From the NCBI GenBank assembly GCA_016927695.1, contig JAFGME010000025.1:1-38056 (forward strand): DNA of 38,056 bases, in the 5' to 3' direction. A program made the translations under genes and the position numbers. Source of the DNA: Bacteroidales bacterium. Its GTDB lineage: Bacteria > Bacteroidota > Bacteroidia > Bacteroidales > JAFGHD01. Below the pieces are notes generated by a model. That model had not been told where the DNA came from. It was given only the letters and a program-made list of their open reading frames with translations, and did no database searches. This document shows positions 25,212-33,767 of this stretch, one piece after another (the first letter of the stretch is position 1; the number at the start of each line of letters is the position of its first letter).

Positions 25212-26687
25212 ATGATCATGGATAAGGATAACAAAAAGTTCACGGTGGAAGGTCTCACATACGATGATGTATTGCTGTTGCCGGCCTATTCCGAAGTTAT
25301 GCCCAGGGAGGTGGATATCTCTACCCATTTCACCCGGGGAATTCAGTTGAAAGTGCCTGTTGTGTCGGCAGCCATGGATACCGTCACCGAATCAACCATG
25401 GCCATCGCCATGGCCCAGGAAGGCGGGATAGGGGTGCTCCACAAAAATATGAGCATTGAAGAACAGGCCATTGAAGTGAGAAAGGTGAAAAGGGCTGAAA
25501 ACGGTATGATACTCGACCCTGTGACCCTGAACAAAGATGCACTGGTAAAGGACGCCCTTAAAATCATGAGCGACTATAAAATTGGAGGTATACCGGTTAT
25601 TGACCACAACCGCGTGCTCGTCGGCATTGTGACCAACCGTGATCTTCGGTTTGAAAGAAATATGGAAAAACCGGTACAGGATGTCATGACCCGCAATAAC
25701 CTCATCACCACCAAAGAATTCACCGATTTTGAAAAGGTGGCCGATATACTGCAGGAATATAAAATCGAGAAGCTTCCGGTGGTGGACGACGATTACCGGC
25801 TGGTTGGTTTAATTACCTACAAGGACATCATAAAAATCAAGTCGAGGCCCAACTCCTGCAAAGATGTCAGGGGCAGGCTGCGCGTGGCGGCAGCGGTTGG
25901 CATTGCCACCAATACACTTCAACGTGTAGGGGAGCTTGTGAAAGCAGAAGTGGATGCCATTGTGATTGATACGGCCCATGCTTTTTCGAAACCTGTTTTT
26001 GATATGGTTAAGAGGATCAAGGCAGACTTTCCTGAAGTGGAGCTTGTCGTCGGCAACATAGGCACGGGGGATGCAGCACTCAGGCTGGCAGAGCTGAATG
26101 TTCAGGCGGTTAAGGTGGGGATCGGACCGGGTTCGATATGCACCACCAGGATCATTGCCGGCGTTGGCGTTCCGCAGTTATCAGCCATTTACAATGTTGC
26201 CAAAGCGCTGAAAGGAAGCGGGATCCCTGTGATTGCTGACGGCGGGATTCGCTACACAGGTGATATTACCAAGGCCCTCGCAGCAGGGGCAGATTCGGTG
26301 ATGGCAGGCTCCCTTTTTGCCGGAGTGGACGAATCCCCCGGGGAAACCATCATTTTTGAAGGCCGTAAGTATAAAACTTACAGGGGAATGGGATCCCTCG
26401 AATCCATGCAGAAAGGATCGCGCGACAGATATTTTCAGGATATGGAAGACGATGTTAAAAAGCTTGTTCCTGAAGGAATTGTCGGCAGGGTACCCTTTAA
26501 AGGAGGACTCTCCGAAGTGATGCAGCAATTGGTCGGAGGCCTCAGGGCAGGGATGGGATATACAGGTTCGAGAAATATCGGGGAACTGCAAAATGCCGTG
26601 TTTATCCAAATCACCCAGGCCGGGGTCATTGAATCGCATCCCCACGACATCACCATCACCAGGGAAGCGCCCAACTACTCAAGGTAA
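25212..26687 (+). CDS. guaB: IMP dehydrogenase
   Basis: The 491-residue enzyme makes XMP from IMP, the committed step to guanine nucleotides. The barrel opens with [16 protein letters not shown] and [12 protein letters not shown]. Two CBS domains (roughly 97-210) are inserted, with [20 protein letters not shown] and [18 protein letters not shown]. The catalytic loop is [11 protein letters not shown] with the active-site Cys, followed by [20 protein letters not shown] and the flap region [14 protein letters not shown]. The C terminus has [11 protein letters not shown]. All parts are intact. ATG codons at 25212 and 25218 are both possible starts. It is divergent from the Wzz gene and is followed by a 149-base gap with a new promoter for the PPIase genes. 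Confidence 0.98.
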   Translation: MIMDKDNKKFTVEGLTYDDVLLLPAYSEVMPREVDISTHFTRGIQLKVPVVSAAMDTVTESTMAIAMAQEGGIGVLHKNMSIEEQAIEVRKVKRAENGMILDPVTLNKDALVKDALKIMSDYKIGGIPVIDHNRVLVGIVTNRDLRFERNMEKPVQDVMTRNNLITTKEFTDFEKVADILQEYKIEKLPVVDDDYRLVGLITYKDIIKIKSRPNSCKDVRGRLRVAAAVGIATNTLQRVGELVKAEVDAIVIDTAHAFSKPVFDMVKRIKADFPEVELVVGNIGTGDAALRLAELNVQAVKVGIGPGSICTTRIIAGVGVPQLSAIYNVAKALKGSGIPVIADGGIRYTGDITKALAAGADSVMAGSLFAGVDESPGETIIFEGRKYKTYRGMGSLESMQKGSRDRYFQDMEDDVKKLVPEGIVGRVPFKGGLSEVMQQLVGGLRAGMGYTGSRNIGELQNAVFIQITQAGVIESHPHDITITREAPNYSR

Positions 26688-26798
26688 ATGTTAAATAATG
26701 TTAATATCCGGCACGGAAATCATTAATTGCCTGAAATACTTTAACTTCTGACTGATGGGGGAATCCGTATCTTCGTTTTTTATTTTTATTAAATAGAC

Positions 26799-26806
26799 TA
26801 TCTTTG
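26799..26806 (+). promoter_or_regulatory. -7 promoter box (TATCTTTG) for the PPIase operon
   Basis: This exact TAnnTTTG match lies 30 bases before the ATG at 26837. It overlaps an in-frame TTG at 26804, which is one reason that codon was not taken as the start. Confidence 0.6.
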
Positions 26807-26836
26807 CGCCCTGAATTAAAAAAAAACGCTGGTAAT

Positions 26837-28834
26837 ATGAAGAAAATCGTTGTCGCTGCTTTTTTTGTATGCTCATGGTTGATGGCCGCTGATTTAATTG
26901 TTGCCCAGGAAAAGGACAACAGAACCCTTCTTGCGGTAGCTGATGAAAATGTTCCGGTATCTGAGTTTCTCAGGGTCTATACCAAAAACAGCCTGGATAC
27001 TCTGAGAATGGATGAAAAATCCCTTCGCGATTATATGGAACTATACATCAACTTCAGGTTGAAGGTGAAGGAAGCCGAAACCCTGGGTATGGACACGGTT
27101 ACTTCGTTCAGGGATGAACTCGCCGGCTATCGCAAACAACTGGCTGAACAATATTTTGAGAATGAAGAAATGATCGATATTCTTGCCAAAGAAGCCTGGG
27201 AAAGGGGAAATGAGGACATCCGGGCAAGCCATATCCTGGTGAAAGTGGGTCAGTATGCTTTGCCTGAAGATACCCTTGCAGCCTGGAACAGCATTATGAA
27301 AGCCCATGAAAGGCTGGTGAACGGGGAAGCTTTTGAAAACGTTGCCAGGGATGTCTCTGAGGATCCTTATATCAATGACAGGGTTGATCCCCGCTCAGGC
27401 AAAACCGTCAGAGGCAACAAAGGCGATATAGGGTATTTTACCGTTTTCGATATGATCTACCCCTTTGAAACGGCTGCTTATAAGACTAAAACCGGATATT
27501 TCTCCAAACCGGTCAGGACAAAATACGGTTATCATATTGTGAAAGTCACCGACAGGATACCTTCTTACGGTGAAGTGCAGCTTGCCCACCTTTATCTCAA
27601 AATCCCCGACAGTGCAACCCATGACGATTCTCTTGCCGTCAAAATGAAAATTGATTCCCTGTACAACAGGATCACCGGCGGTGAAAAATTTGAAGATATG
27701 GTGAAAGAGTATTCCCAGGACCCCGGATCATCCTCCAAAGGAGGGTTGCTTCCGAAACTTCGCATCAATAGACTGGTTCCTGAGTTTGTGGAAGCGCTTA
27801 AAAAACTTCCCGACACAGGCAGGGTAACCGAACCCCTTCTTACCAATTTCGGCTGGCATATCCTCAAATATATCAGTAAAACGGAACAAAAACCATTCGA
27901 AGAATTACAGGGAGAATTGAAAAGAACCATCCAGAAGGATGCCAGGGCAGAAAAAAGCAGGCAAAGCGTCATTTCAGGCATTAAAAATGATTACGGAATC
28001 AATATCCACCAGAATGTTCTTTCTTCCTTTTACCCTTTAGTAGATTCATCGGTTTACAACTGGAAGTGGGAAATTCCGGAAGGGTTCGGGGGCGAAAAAA
28101 CTGTTTTTGAAATTGGAGATGCAGAACACTCCCTAAATGAATTTGCCGCTTTTTTTAAAAACAACCAGAAAATCGGAAAGGATGAAACCATCATTGAGTT
28201 TGTGAATAAAACTTTTGAGCAGTTTGTAAATGATAGGTGTATCGCTTATGAAGACACCAAACTGGAAGATAAATATCCTGATTTTAAAGCCCTGGTTAAA
28301 GAATACAGGGATGGGATTTTGCTCTTTGACCTCACCGAAAAAAATGTGTGGTCAAAAGCCGTTAAAGACACCACAGGCCTTAAAAAATATTTCAGCGATA
28401 ACTATGGAAAATATACATGGGGCGAAAGACTGAATGCGTCTGTGTTTTCCTGTACCGAACCGGATTATGCTGAACAGGTGAAGGGTCTGGCTTCAAAAGG
28501 GTTAAGCGATGAGGAGATCATATCTGCAATCAATGGGGATTCGCTGGATGTCGTCCAGGTGAAAAGTAAACTTTATTCACGCAATGAAAATGATATAATC
28601 GATGGGATAAAATGGGAAAAAGGAATTACAGAAACCATCGAAAACAACGGCAGGTACCTGGTTGTGGTGGTTCATGGCAAAATTGCCCCCGGCCCCAAGA
28701 GCTTCGACGAAGCCAGGGGGTTCATCACCGCTGATTATCAGACTTTCCTGGAAGAAAAATGGATACAGGAACTCCGGAACAAATATCCCGTGAAGGTGAA
28801 TGAAGAAGTGTTCAGCTCTATCATCATACAATGA
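26837..28834 (+). CDS. periplasmic peptidyl-prolyl isomerase with two PPIC (parvulin) domains
   Basis: From the ATG at 26837 the protein has 665 residues and a signal peptide (KKIVVAAFFVCSWLMAADLIVAQ). A SurA-like N-terminal helical region (about 30-125) is followed by two parvulin domains: the first starts EDIRASHILVKVG near residue 127 and contains GDIGYFTVFDMIYPFE; the second starts VQLAHLYLKI near 242 and contains GGLLPKL and FGWHILK. The C-terminal 300 residues are helical and unassigned. Such proteins help fold outer-membrane proteins. It overlaps the next gene by 4 bases (ATGA), so the two are translationally coupled. Confidence 0.9.
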   Translation: MKKIVVAAFFVCSWLMAADLIVAQEKDNRTLLAVADENVPVSEFLRVYTKNSLDTLRMDEKSLRDYMELYINFRLKVKEAETLGMDTVTSFRDELAGYRKQLAEQYFENEEMIDILAKEAWERGNEDIRASHILVKVGQYALPEDTLAAWNSIMKAHERLVNGEAFENVARDVSEDPYINDRVDPRSGKTVRGNKGDIGYFTVFDMIYPFETAAYKTKTGYFSKPVRTKYGYHIVKVTDRIPSYGEVQLAHLYLKIPDSATHDDSLAVKMKIDSLYNRITGGEKFEDMVKEYSQDPGSSSKGGLLPKLRINRLVPEFVEALKKLPDTGRVTEPLLTNFGWHILKYISKTEQKPFEELQGELKRTIQKDARAEKSRQSVISGIKNDYGINIHQNVLSSFYPLVDSSVYNWKWEIPEGFGGEKTVFEIGDAEHSLNEFAAFFKNNQKIGKDETIIEFVNKTFEQFVNDRCIAYEDTKLEDKYPDFKALVKEYRDGILLFDLTEKNVWSKAVKDTTGLKKYFSDNYGKYTWGERLNASVFSCTEPDYAEQVKGLASKGLSDEEIISAINGDSLDVVQVKSKLYSRNENDIIDGIKWEKGITETIENNGRYLVVVVHGKIAPGPKSFDEARGFITADYQTFLEEKWIQELRNKYPVKVNEEVFSSIIIQ

Positions 28835-29688
28835 CAACCTGTTTTAAAACAGCTTTGCTTATCTGTTGCGCTTTTTTATTGATCACCGGTTGTATCCCCA
28901 GGAAAGGACCTGTCGGTGACCATCCGCTTGCCCGTGTAGCAGACAAATATTTGTACCAGTCCGATCTCGTTAATATCGTACCCAAGGGAACAGGCGTGAA
29001 AGACAGTATGGTGATGGTTCAAAATTACATCGACAGCTGGATCAGGGAAGAGCTGATCCTGGATATCGCTAAAAAAAACCTGCTCCCGGAAGACATCCGG
29101 TTTGAAAAGCAACTTGAAGAATACAAAAACTCGCTGATCATTTATGAGTACGAAAGCAAGCTGGTTCAACAAAACCTCGACACTGTGGTTTCCGATTATG
29201 AAATTGAGTCGTATTTTAATGATAATATCGAAAACTTCAGGCTCAAAACCAATATTGTGAGGGCTGTATATGCGCGGTTTTTAAACAATGAGAAATCATT
29301 GAACAGGGTGAAAAGGTTTTTCAGATCAAGCACTCCGGGTGCATCGGATTCATTGGAAGTGTATTTCATCAATCATGCTGAAACATATAATTTTAACGAT
29401 GAGAAATGGATACCCTTTGATGATCTGCTCAGATTCGTTCCTGTGGAAACGAACAATAAAGAGGCCTTTCTGAGAAACAATAAAAAAGTGGAGCTTGAGG
29501 ATGACCATTACCACTACTTTTTATCCCTTACGGCTTATAAATTGATAGATGAACTGCCGCCCTTAGGTTTCGAGATGGAGAACATCAGGCAGATCATTCT
29601 CAATCAGCGAAAACTGAAGTATATCAGAAACATGAGGGAGGAAATATTCAGCACGGCAATGCAGAACAATGATTTTGAGATATATTGA
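28831..29688 (+). CDS. SurA_N-like periplasmic lipoprotein lacking a PPIase domain
   Basis: The 285-residue protein has a signal peptide ending in LITGC (lipid Cys at about 21), so it is a lipoprotein. The stretch VADKYLYQSDLVNIVPKG followed by a helical region (IDSWIREELILDIAKKNL) resembles the N-terminal chaperone domain of SurA/PPIase proteins. The expected parvulin domain is not present: after about residue 110 there is YFNDNIENFRLKTNIVRAVYARF and no GGELG-like catalytic motif. It is placed between two true PPIases, overlapping the first by 4 bases. I infer a membrane-tethered chaperone partner; no homologue can be named from memory. Confidence 0.75.
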   Translation: MTTCFKTALLICCAFLLITGCIPRKGPVGDHPLARVADKYLYQSDLVNIVPKGTGVKDSMVMVQNYIDSWIREELILDIAKKNLLPEDIRFEKQLEEYKNSLIIYEYESKLVQQNLDTVVSDYEIESYFNDNIENFRLKTNIVRAVYARFLNNEKSLNRVKRFFRSSTPGASDSLEVYFINHAETYNFNDEKWIPFDDLLRFVPVETNNKEAFLRNNKKVELEDDHYHYFLSLTAYKLIDELPPLGFEMENIRQIILNQRKLKYIRNMREEIFSTAMQNNDFEIY

Positions 29689-29738
29689 GGATGAAATCAC
29701 AATATTGGGGGGCTAATTTAGTTTGTAAGAAAATTTTA

Positions 29739-31100
29739 ATGATAACAACCATAAATAAAATCCGCATACTGATTGTATTGTTTCCCTTGCTTGTCAATGC
29801 TCAGGAAAAGGGCGTTGTGATTGATCAGGTTATGGCAGTCGTGGGTTCAGAGATCATTCTGCAATCGGAAATAGAATTGCAGTATTTCCAGTACCGGATG
29901 CAACAGGGGATCACCGGCTCGGAATCCAGTGTAAAATGCAATATCCTGGAAAACATGCTTTACCAGAAACTGTTACTAAACCAGGCAGGGATTGACAGCG
30001 TTGAAGTGTCTGATGTCCAGGTTGAAAGTGAACTCGACCGCAGATTGCGTTATTTTATCGGGCAGTTTGGTTCACAGGAGAAATTCGAAGAGTTTTATGA
30101 GAAGTCGGTGATTGAGTTCAAAGAGGAGTTCCGCGATCAGGTGAGGGAGCAGATCATGGTGGAAACCGTGCAGGGTAAAATTACCGAAAATATTAAGATC
30201 ACTCCTTCTGAAGTGAGGGAATTCTATAAAACCATACCCGATGACAGCATTCCTTTCATAAATTCAGAAATAGAGATTGCCCAGATTGTGAAAATGCCAA
30301 AAGTCAGCTCTGATGAAAAAAACAGGGTGATGGAAAAGCTCAACGAACTCAGGGCCAGGATACTCAAAGGGGAGAGTTTTGCCACTTTGGCCATCCTGTA
30401 TTCCGAAGACCCCGGCTCAGCCAGGAATGGCGGCGAATTAGGTCTGCATGGCAGGGGCGAGCTTTATCCTGAATTTGAAGCAGTGGCTTTCAGGCTTCAG
30501 AAAGAAGAAGTATCTGATATAGTAGAAACCAAGGCAGGGTACCATATCCTCCAGCTTATCGAACGAAGGGGAGAGTTTGTCAACATCAGGCACATTCTAC
30601 TCAGACCAAAAGTATCCCCTTTTGACCTGGCAAAGGCTAAGGTTGAACTCGACAGCATCGCGGGTATGATTGATCAGGGCAAATATACATTTGAAGAGGC
30701 GGTGACTGAGTTTTCAGATGATCCCGGCAAAGTCAACAAAGGATTGATCCTGAATCCCGTTACCGGAAACACTTTGTTTGAAGCCGATCACCTTGATCCC
30801 AAAGTGTTTTTTGTGGTGGATAAGCTTGAGGTGGGAGAGATTTCCATTCCGGTCCAGTTTGAAACCGAAGAAGGTACCGGCGCTTACCGGTTGCTCTATC
30901 TCAGCAAAAGGACAGACCCGCACAAAGCCAATCTGAAAGACGATTACAGCAGGATACAGGAATGGGCCCTGGACGAAAAGGAAGCCAGAGCGGTACAAAA
31001 GTGGATCCGTGAAAAGGCTTCCAATACCTTTGTAAGGATAGCAGATGAATACCGCACATGTGAATTCGCGGATGGCTGGCTCAGTAAGAATACAGATTAA
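29739..31100 (+). CDS. surA: SurA-type periplasmic chaperone/peptidyl-prolyl isomerase
   Basis: The ATG at 29739 gives 454 residues with a compact signal peptide (MITTINKIRILIVLFPLLVNAQ). Starts at 29691 (ATG) or 29685 (TTG) would add 16-18 polar residues before it and are less likely, though the upstream ATG cannot be ruled out. The mature protein starts VVIDQVMAVVGSEIILQSEIELQ, the SurA_N hallmark. Two PPIC domains follow, near 176-275 (with GGELGLHGRGELYPEFEAVAF) and 280-385 (NIRHILLRPKVS). SurA escorts outer-membrane beta-barrel proteins across the periplasm. The upstream lipoprotein gene ends 50 bases before this start, and the MoxR gene begins 20 bases after the stop. Confidence 0.9.
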   Translation: MITTINKIRILIVLFPLLVNAQEKGVVIDQVMAVVGSEIILQSEIELQYFQYRMQQGITGSESSVKCNILENMLYQKLLLNQAGIDSVEVSDVQVESELDRRLRYFIGQFGSQEKFEEFYEKSVIEFKEEFRDQVREQIMVETVQGKITENIKITPSEVREFYKTIPDDSIPFINSEIEIAQIVKMPKVSSDEKNRVMEKLNELRARILKGESFATLAILYSEDPGSARNGGELGLHGRGELYPEFEAVAFRLQKEEVSDIVETKAGYHILQLIERRGEFVNIRHILLRPKVSPFDLAKAKVELDSIAGMIDQGKYTFEEAVTEFSDDPGKVNKGLILNPVTGNTLFEADHLDPKVFFVVDKLEVGEISIPVQFETEEGTGAYRLLYLSKRTDPHKANLKDDYSRIQEWALDEKEARAVQKWIREKASNTFVRIADEYRTCEFADGWLSKNTD

Positions 31101-31120
31101 TTGGTAACAAACATGATGTT

Positions 31121-32089
31121 ATGAATTACAAGAATGATGTAGAGGCTTTGGATGCCTTTGTAGATAAATATAAAGCTTTAAAAGAAGAGATTGCGAGGGT
31201 TATCGTAGGCCAGGACAAGGTGGTGAGGGAAGTGCTGGTGGCTATATTCAGCAAAGGCCACGGTTTGCTGGTGGGTGTGCCCGGTTTGGCCAAAACCCTT
31301 CTGGTAAATACCATCTCCAGGGCATTAGGACTTTCATACAGCAGGATACAGTTCACTCCCGACCTTATGCCGTCAGATATTGTGGGAACAGAAATACTGG
31401 ACGAAAGCCGGCATTTCAGATTTATCAAAGGACCGGTTTTTGCCAATATAATACTTGCCGACGAGATCAACCGGACCCCCCCGAAAACGCAGTCGGCCCT
31501 TTTGGAAGCCATGCAGGAGAAAGCTGTGACTGTCGCCGGAAAACGATATGTATTGCAGGAACCCTTTTTTGTTCTTGCCACCCAGAACCCTATTGAGCAG
31601 GAGGGCACATATCCGCTTCCCGAAGCTCAGCTCGACCGATTCATGTTTAACATTTGGCTCGATTATCCGTCATTCAGTGAAGAGATCAACATTGTGAAGT
31701 CGACAACCGCCGATTATGCACCCGATCCCCGGGTGGTGCTCACCGCTGAAGAGATCATTTTTTTCCAGGAGTTGTTGCGAAGGATTCCTGTCCCGGACAA
31801 TTTATTTGATTTTGCAGTTAAACTTGTGGCTAAAACCAGACCTGCCTGCAATGGTTCCCATCCCTGGGCAGAAGAGTATCTCACATGGGGCGCAGGTCCG
31901 CGTGCCTCACAATACCTGATCATCGGGGCAAAATGCCATGCCGCCACCCACGGTAAGTATTCGCCTGACATTGAAGATGTTAAGGCGGTGGCCACTGCTG
32001 TGCTGAGACACCGGATTGTGCGAAATTACAAAGCCGAGGCCGAAGGCATTAAGGTGGAAGACATCATCGCCGGAATGATGAAGGAATAA
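31121..32089 (+). CDS. MoxR-family AAA+ ATPase
   Basis: The 322-residue ATPase has Walker A GVPGLAKT at residues 52-59 and Walker B ILADEINR at 111-118, followed by PPKTQSALLEAMQE and the sensor-1 region ATQNPIEQEGTYPLPEAQLDRF. MoxR proteins act as chaperones that mature or assemble other proteins, and usually have DUF58 and VWA genes downstream. Here no such partners follow; the next feature is a promoter and cobalamin riboswitch. It starts 20 bases after surA, so it is probably the last gene of the chaperone operon. Its client is unknown. Confidence 0.93.
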   Translation: MNYKNDVEALDAFVDKYKALKEEIARVIVGQDKVVREVLVAIFSKGHGLLVGVPGLAKTLLVNTISRALGLSYSRIQFTPDLMPSDIVGTEILDESRHFRFIKGPVFANIILADEINRTPPKTQSALLEAMQEKAVTVAGKRYVLQEPFFVLATQNPIEQEGTYPLPEAQLDRFMFNIWLDYPSFSEEINIVKSTTADYAPDPRVVLTAEEIIFFQELLRRIPVPDNLFDFAVKLVAKTRPACNGSHPWAEEYLTWGAGPRASQYLIIGAKCHAATHGKYSPDIEDVKAVATAVLRHRIVRNYKAEAEGIKVEDIIAGMMKE

Positions 32090-32152
32090 CGGAAGGGTGA
32101 AATACCGCCGGATAAAAAAATCACATAAAATTCCCTTTTAGAAAATAATCCA

Positions 32153-32160
32153 TACATTTG
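32153..32160 (+). promoter_or_regulatory. -7 promoter box (TACATTTG) for the cobalamin-controlled operon
   Basis: This exact TAnnTTTG match ends 10 bases before the riboswitch P1 stem, so transcription should start just ahead of the aptamer. The first 60 bases of this 394-base gap, before the box, hold nothing else I can recognise. Confidence 0.65.
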
Positions 32161-32170
32161 CCTTTGCAAA

Positions 32171-32361
32171 AAAGGTGCATTCGTCCGGTTGTTTCCGGAG
32201 GATGTGAAAAGGGAATGCCGTGAATCCCGCTCTGCGGGAAATTCGGCAACAGTACCCGCTGCTGTGATTTCCGTAAAAGAAGCTGGAATCGATGGCCACT
32301 GATCGTCAGGATGCGGTTGGGAAGGCTTCAGCCTCAGGAATAAGTCAGAAGACCTGCCTTT
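32171..32361 (+). promoter_or_regulatory. cobalamin (adenosylcobalamin-type) riboswitch aptamer
   Basis: The B12 box AAGTCAGAAGACCTGCC is at 32342-32358. P1 pairs AAAGG (32171-32175) with CCTTT (32357-32361). The core GGGAATGCCG is at 32211-32220. P4 closes GCCG (32217-32220) with CGGC (32244-32247) over an extra CCCGC/GCGGG hairpin. P5 pairs ACAG (32249-32252) with CTGT (32262-32265), leaving loop L5 with TACCCG (32253-32258). GCCACTG and GGGAAGGC complete the peripheral elements. Cobalamin binding should repress the four genes downstream. Confidence 0.95.
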
Positions 32362-32379
32362 CATGCAAAACAGTTCGAG

Positions 32380-32396
32380 ACTTTCGGGTAAAAAGT
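32380..32396 (+). promoter_or_regulatory. P13 hairpin whose loop matches riboswitch L5 (kissing loop)
   Basis: ACTTT (32380-32384) pairs with AAAGT (32392-32396), leaving loop CGGGTAA. Its CGGGTA (32385-32390) is the exact complement of TACCCG in L5 (32253-32258). The L5-L13 contact is the known regulatory hinge of cobalamin riboswitches. The start codon is almost 90 bases downstream and no T-rich terminator follows, so the final switch mechanism is unclear. Confidence 0.7.
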
Positions 32397-32483
32397 GGAG
32401 AATAATTGATTCGTCAACTATTCGCTGAAGTTTCCCTGTAAGTTTTGAGGTTGTTATAGTGTTAAACCTTAAAATCTTATGTT

Positions 32484-33764
32484 ATGAAAAGGGCTATTCT
32501 GTTGATGCAGGGATTGTTTTTTCTGCTTCTCCGCCTTTCAGCACAGGTGGAAATGAAACAACTGATTATTGGGGCAGGAGGTATTTATGGCAATCCTGCC
32601 GACCATGTGACCATTACAGGTTTTGATCCCGCAACCTCCGCGTATTCTTCCATCGGTGAGGTGATGCGGGAATCCATTCAGGATATTTTTATCCACGAAG
32701 GATTTATTTTTGTGGCTGCTGAGGATTCTATCGTAAAATTTGATCTTGAAACAAAACAAAAGGTGGCATCAGTATATGAAAGCAACCTCAGCAGGTTACT
32801 TTGTCATGATGGAATCCTTTATGTATCGCGCCGCAGTGATATAAGCGGCCCTCCTGCTGATGGAATATACCTGAAAAGCTTTTCCATGCAGAATTTGCAG
32901 TTGTTAAGCCAGACAGAAGGCATTTCATCGGATGCAGCCGGCATTTGTATCATTGCCGACACAGTGTATGTTGCTGTTCCCGGCGACTGGCAGGCAACAG
33001 AAGGGAAGCTGGCTGTAACCGGTATGAACCTCAGTTTGGTCAGGGAAATGAATTTCGGAACAGGCGCTGCCGGAATATATGATCTGTATGCTGACGGGCT
33101 TATGCTGTTTTCAGTGAACAAAAGCCCCTATCTTTCAACAACAGGGTCTGTCACTGCCTATCACACCGAAACCATGGAATGGAGTACAACGGTTTATAAT
33201 CATGCTTTTGGAAAAGGGGTGGGAAAAGACGGAAACATACTGTATCTTATCATCAATAACGGAATAGGGTCTATCGATCTCAGTTCGTTAAACATTCTTG
33301 AAGCTTCCATCGTCCCCGATCCGGGATCTGCCGGCTTTATTTACATCGCCGATGCAGTGTATGATCATGTCAGCCAACTGTTTTATGTAACGGTAACCGA
33401 TTATTTTTCAATGGGGGAGGGGAAAATTTTCGATCTTTCGGGGAATGAAACCGGCGCCTTTGAGGCAGATATTTCAGCGGAAGCCATTGAAATAGAGTAT
33501 GTTTTGAATCCGGCAACAAGAGAAAGGAATAAATCATGGGAACTGTCTGTATGGCCGGTACCGTTCCGGGATAATCTGTTTTGGCAGTCTATCCGCAATA
33601 TCCAGGCAATCGCTGTTTTTGACCGCACTGGAAGGGAGGTTGCCAGGCAACCGGGGATGGCGCATGAGGGAAGTCTTGATTTGTCATGGCTTATGCCTGG
33701 CTTTTATGTGGTTCATTTCCAGATAGATGGATTTATTAAGCAGGTTAAAGTTGTAAAAAGATAA
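32484..33764 (+). CDS. T9SS-secreted YncE-like beta-propeller, candidate corrinoid binder
   Basis: The 426-residue protein has a signal peptide (MKRAILLMQGLFFLLLRLSAQ) and a propeller-like body with repeated strand patterns such as DIFIHEGFIFVAAEDSIVKFDLETKQ and GICIIADTVYVAVPGD. Residues from about 354 form a T9SS sorting domain, with VWPVPFRDNLF in place of the usual YPNP motif and ending QVKVVKR. It is the first gene after the cobalamin riboswitch and 3 bases from the next, so it belongs to the B12 locus. In Bacteroides the BtuG propeller lipoprotein binds B12 on the surface; this one may do the same job but be exported by T9SS. The binding role is inferred from context only. Confidence 0.75.
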   Translation: MKRAILLMQGLFFLLLRLSAQVEMKQLIIGAGGIYGNPADHVTITGFDPATSAYSSIGEVMRESIQDIFIHEGFIFVAAEDSIVKFDLETKQKVASVYESNLSRLLCHDGILYVSRRSDISGPPADGIYLKSFSMQNLQLLSQTEGISSDAAGICIIADTVYVAVPGDWQATEGKLAVTGMNLSLVREMNFGTGAAGIYDLYADGLMLFSVNKSPYLSTTGSVTAYHTETMEWSTTVYNHAFGKGVGKDGNILYLIINNGIGSIDLSSLNILEASIVPDPGSAGFIYIADAVYDHVSQLFYVTVTDYFSMGEGKIFDLSGNETGAFEADISAEAIEIEYVLNPATRERNKSWELSVWPVPFRDNLFWQSIRNIQAIAVFDRTGREVARQPGMAHEGSLDLSWLMPGFYVVHFQIDGFIKQVKVVKR

Positions 33765-33767
33765 GCC

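Noticed and set aside
26688-26836. Terminator after guaB
   Set aside because: The gap is AT-rich, but no stem followed by a T run could be formed; only the -7 box at its end is supported.
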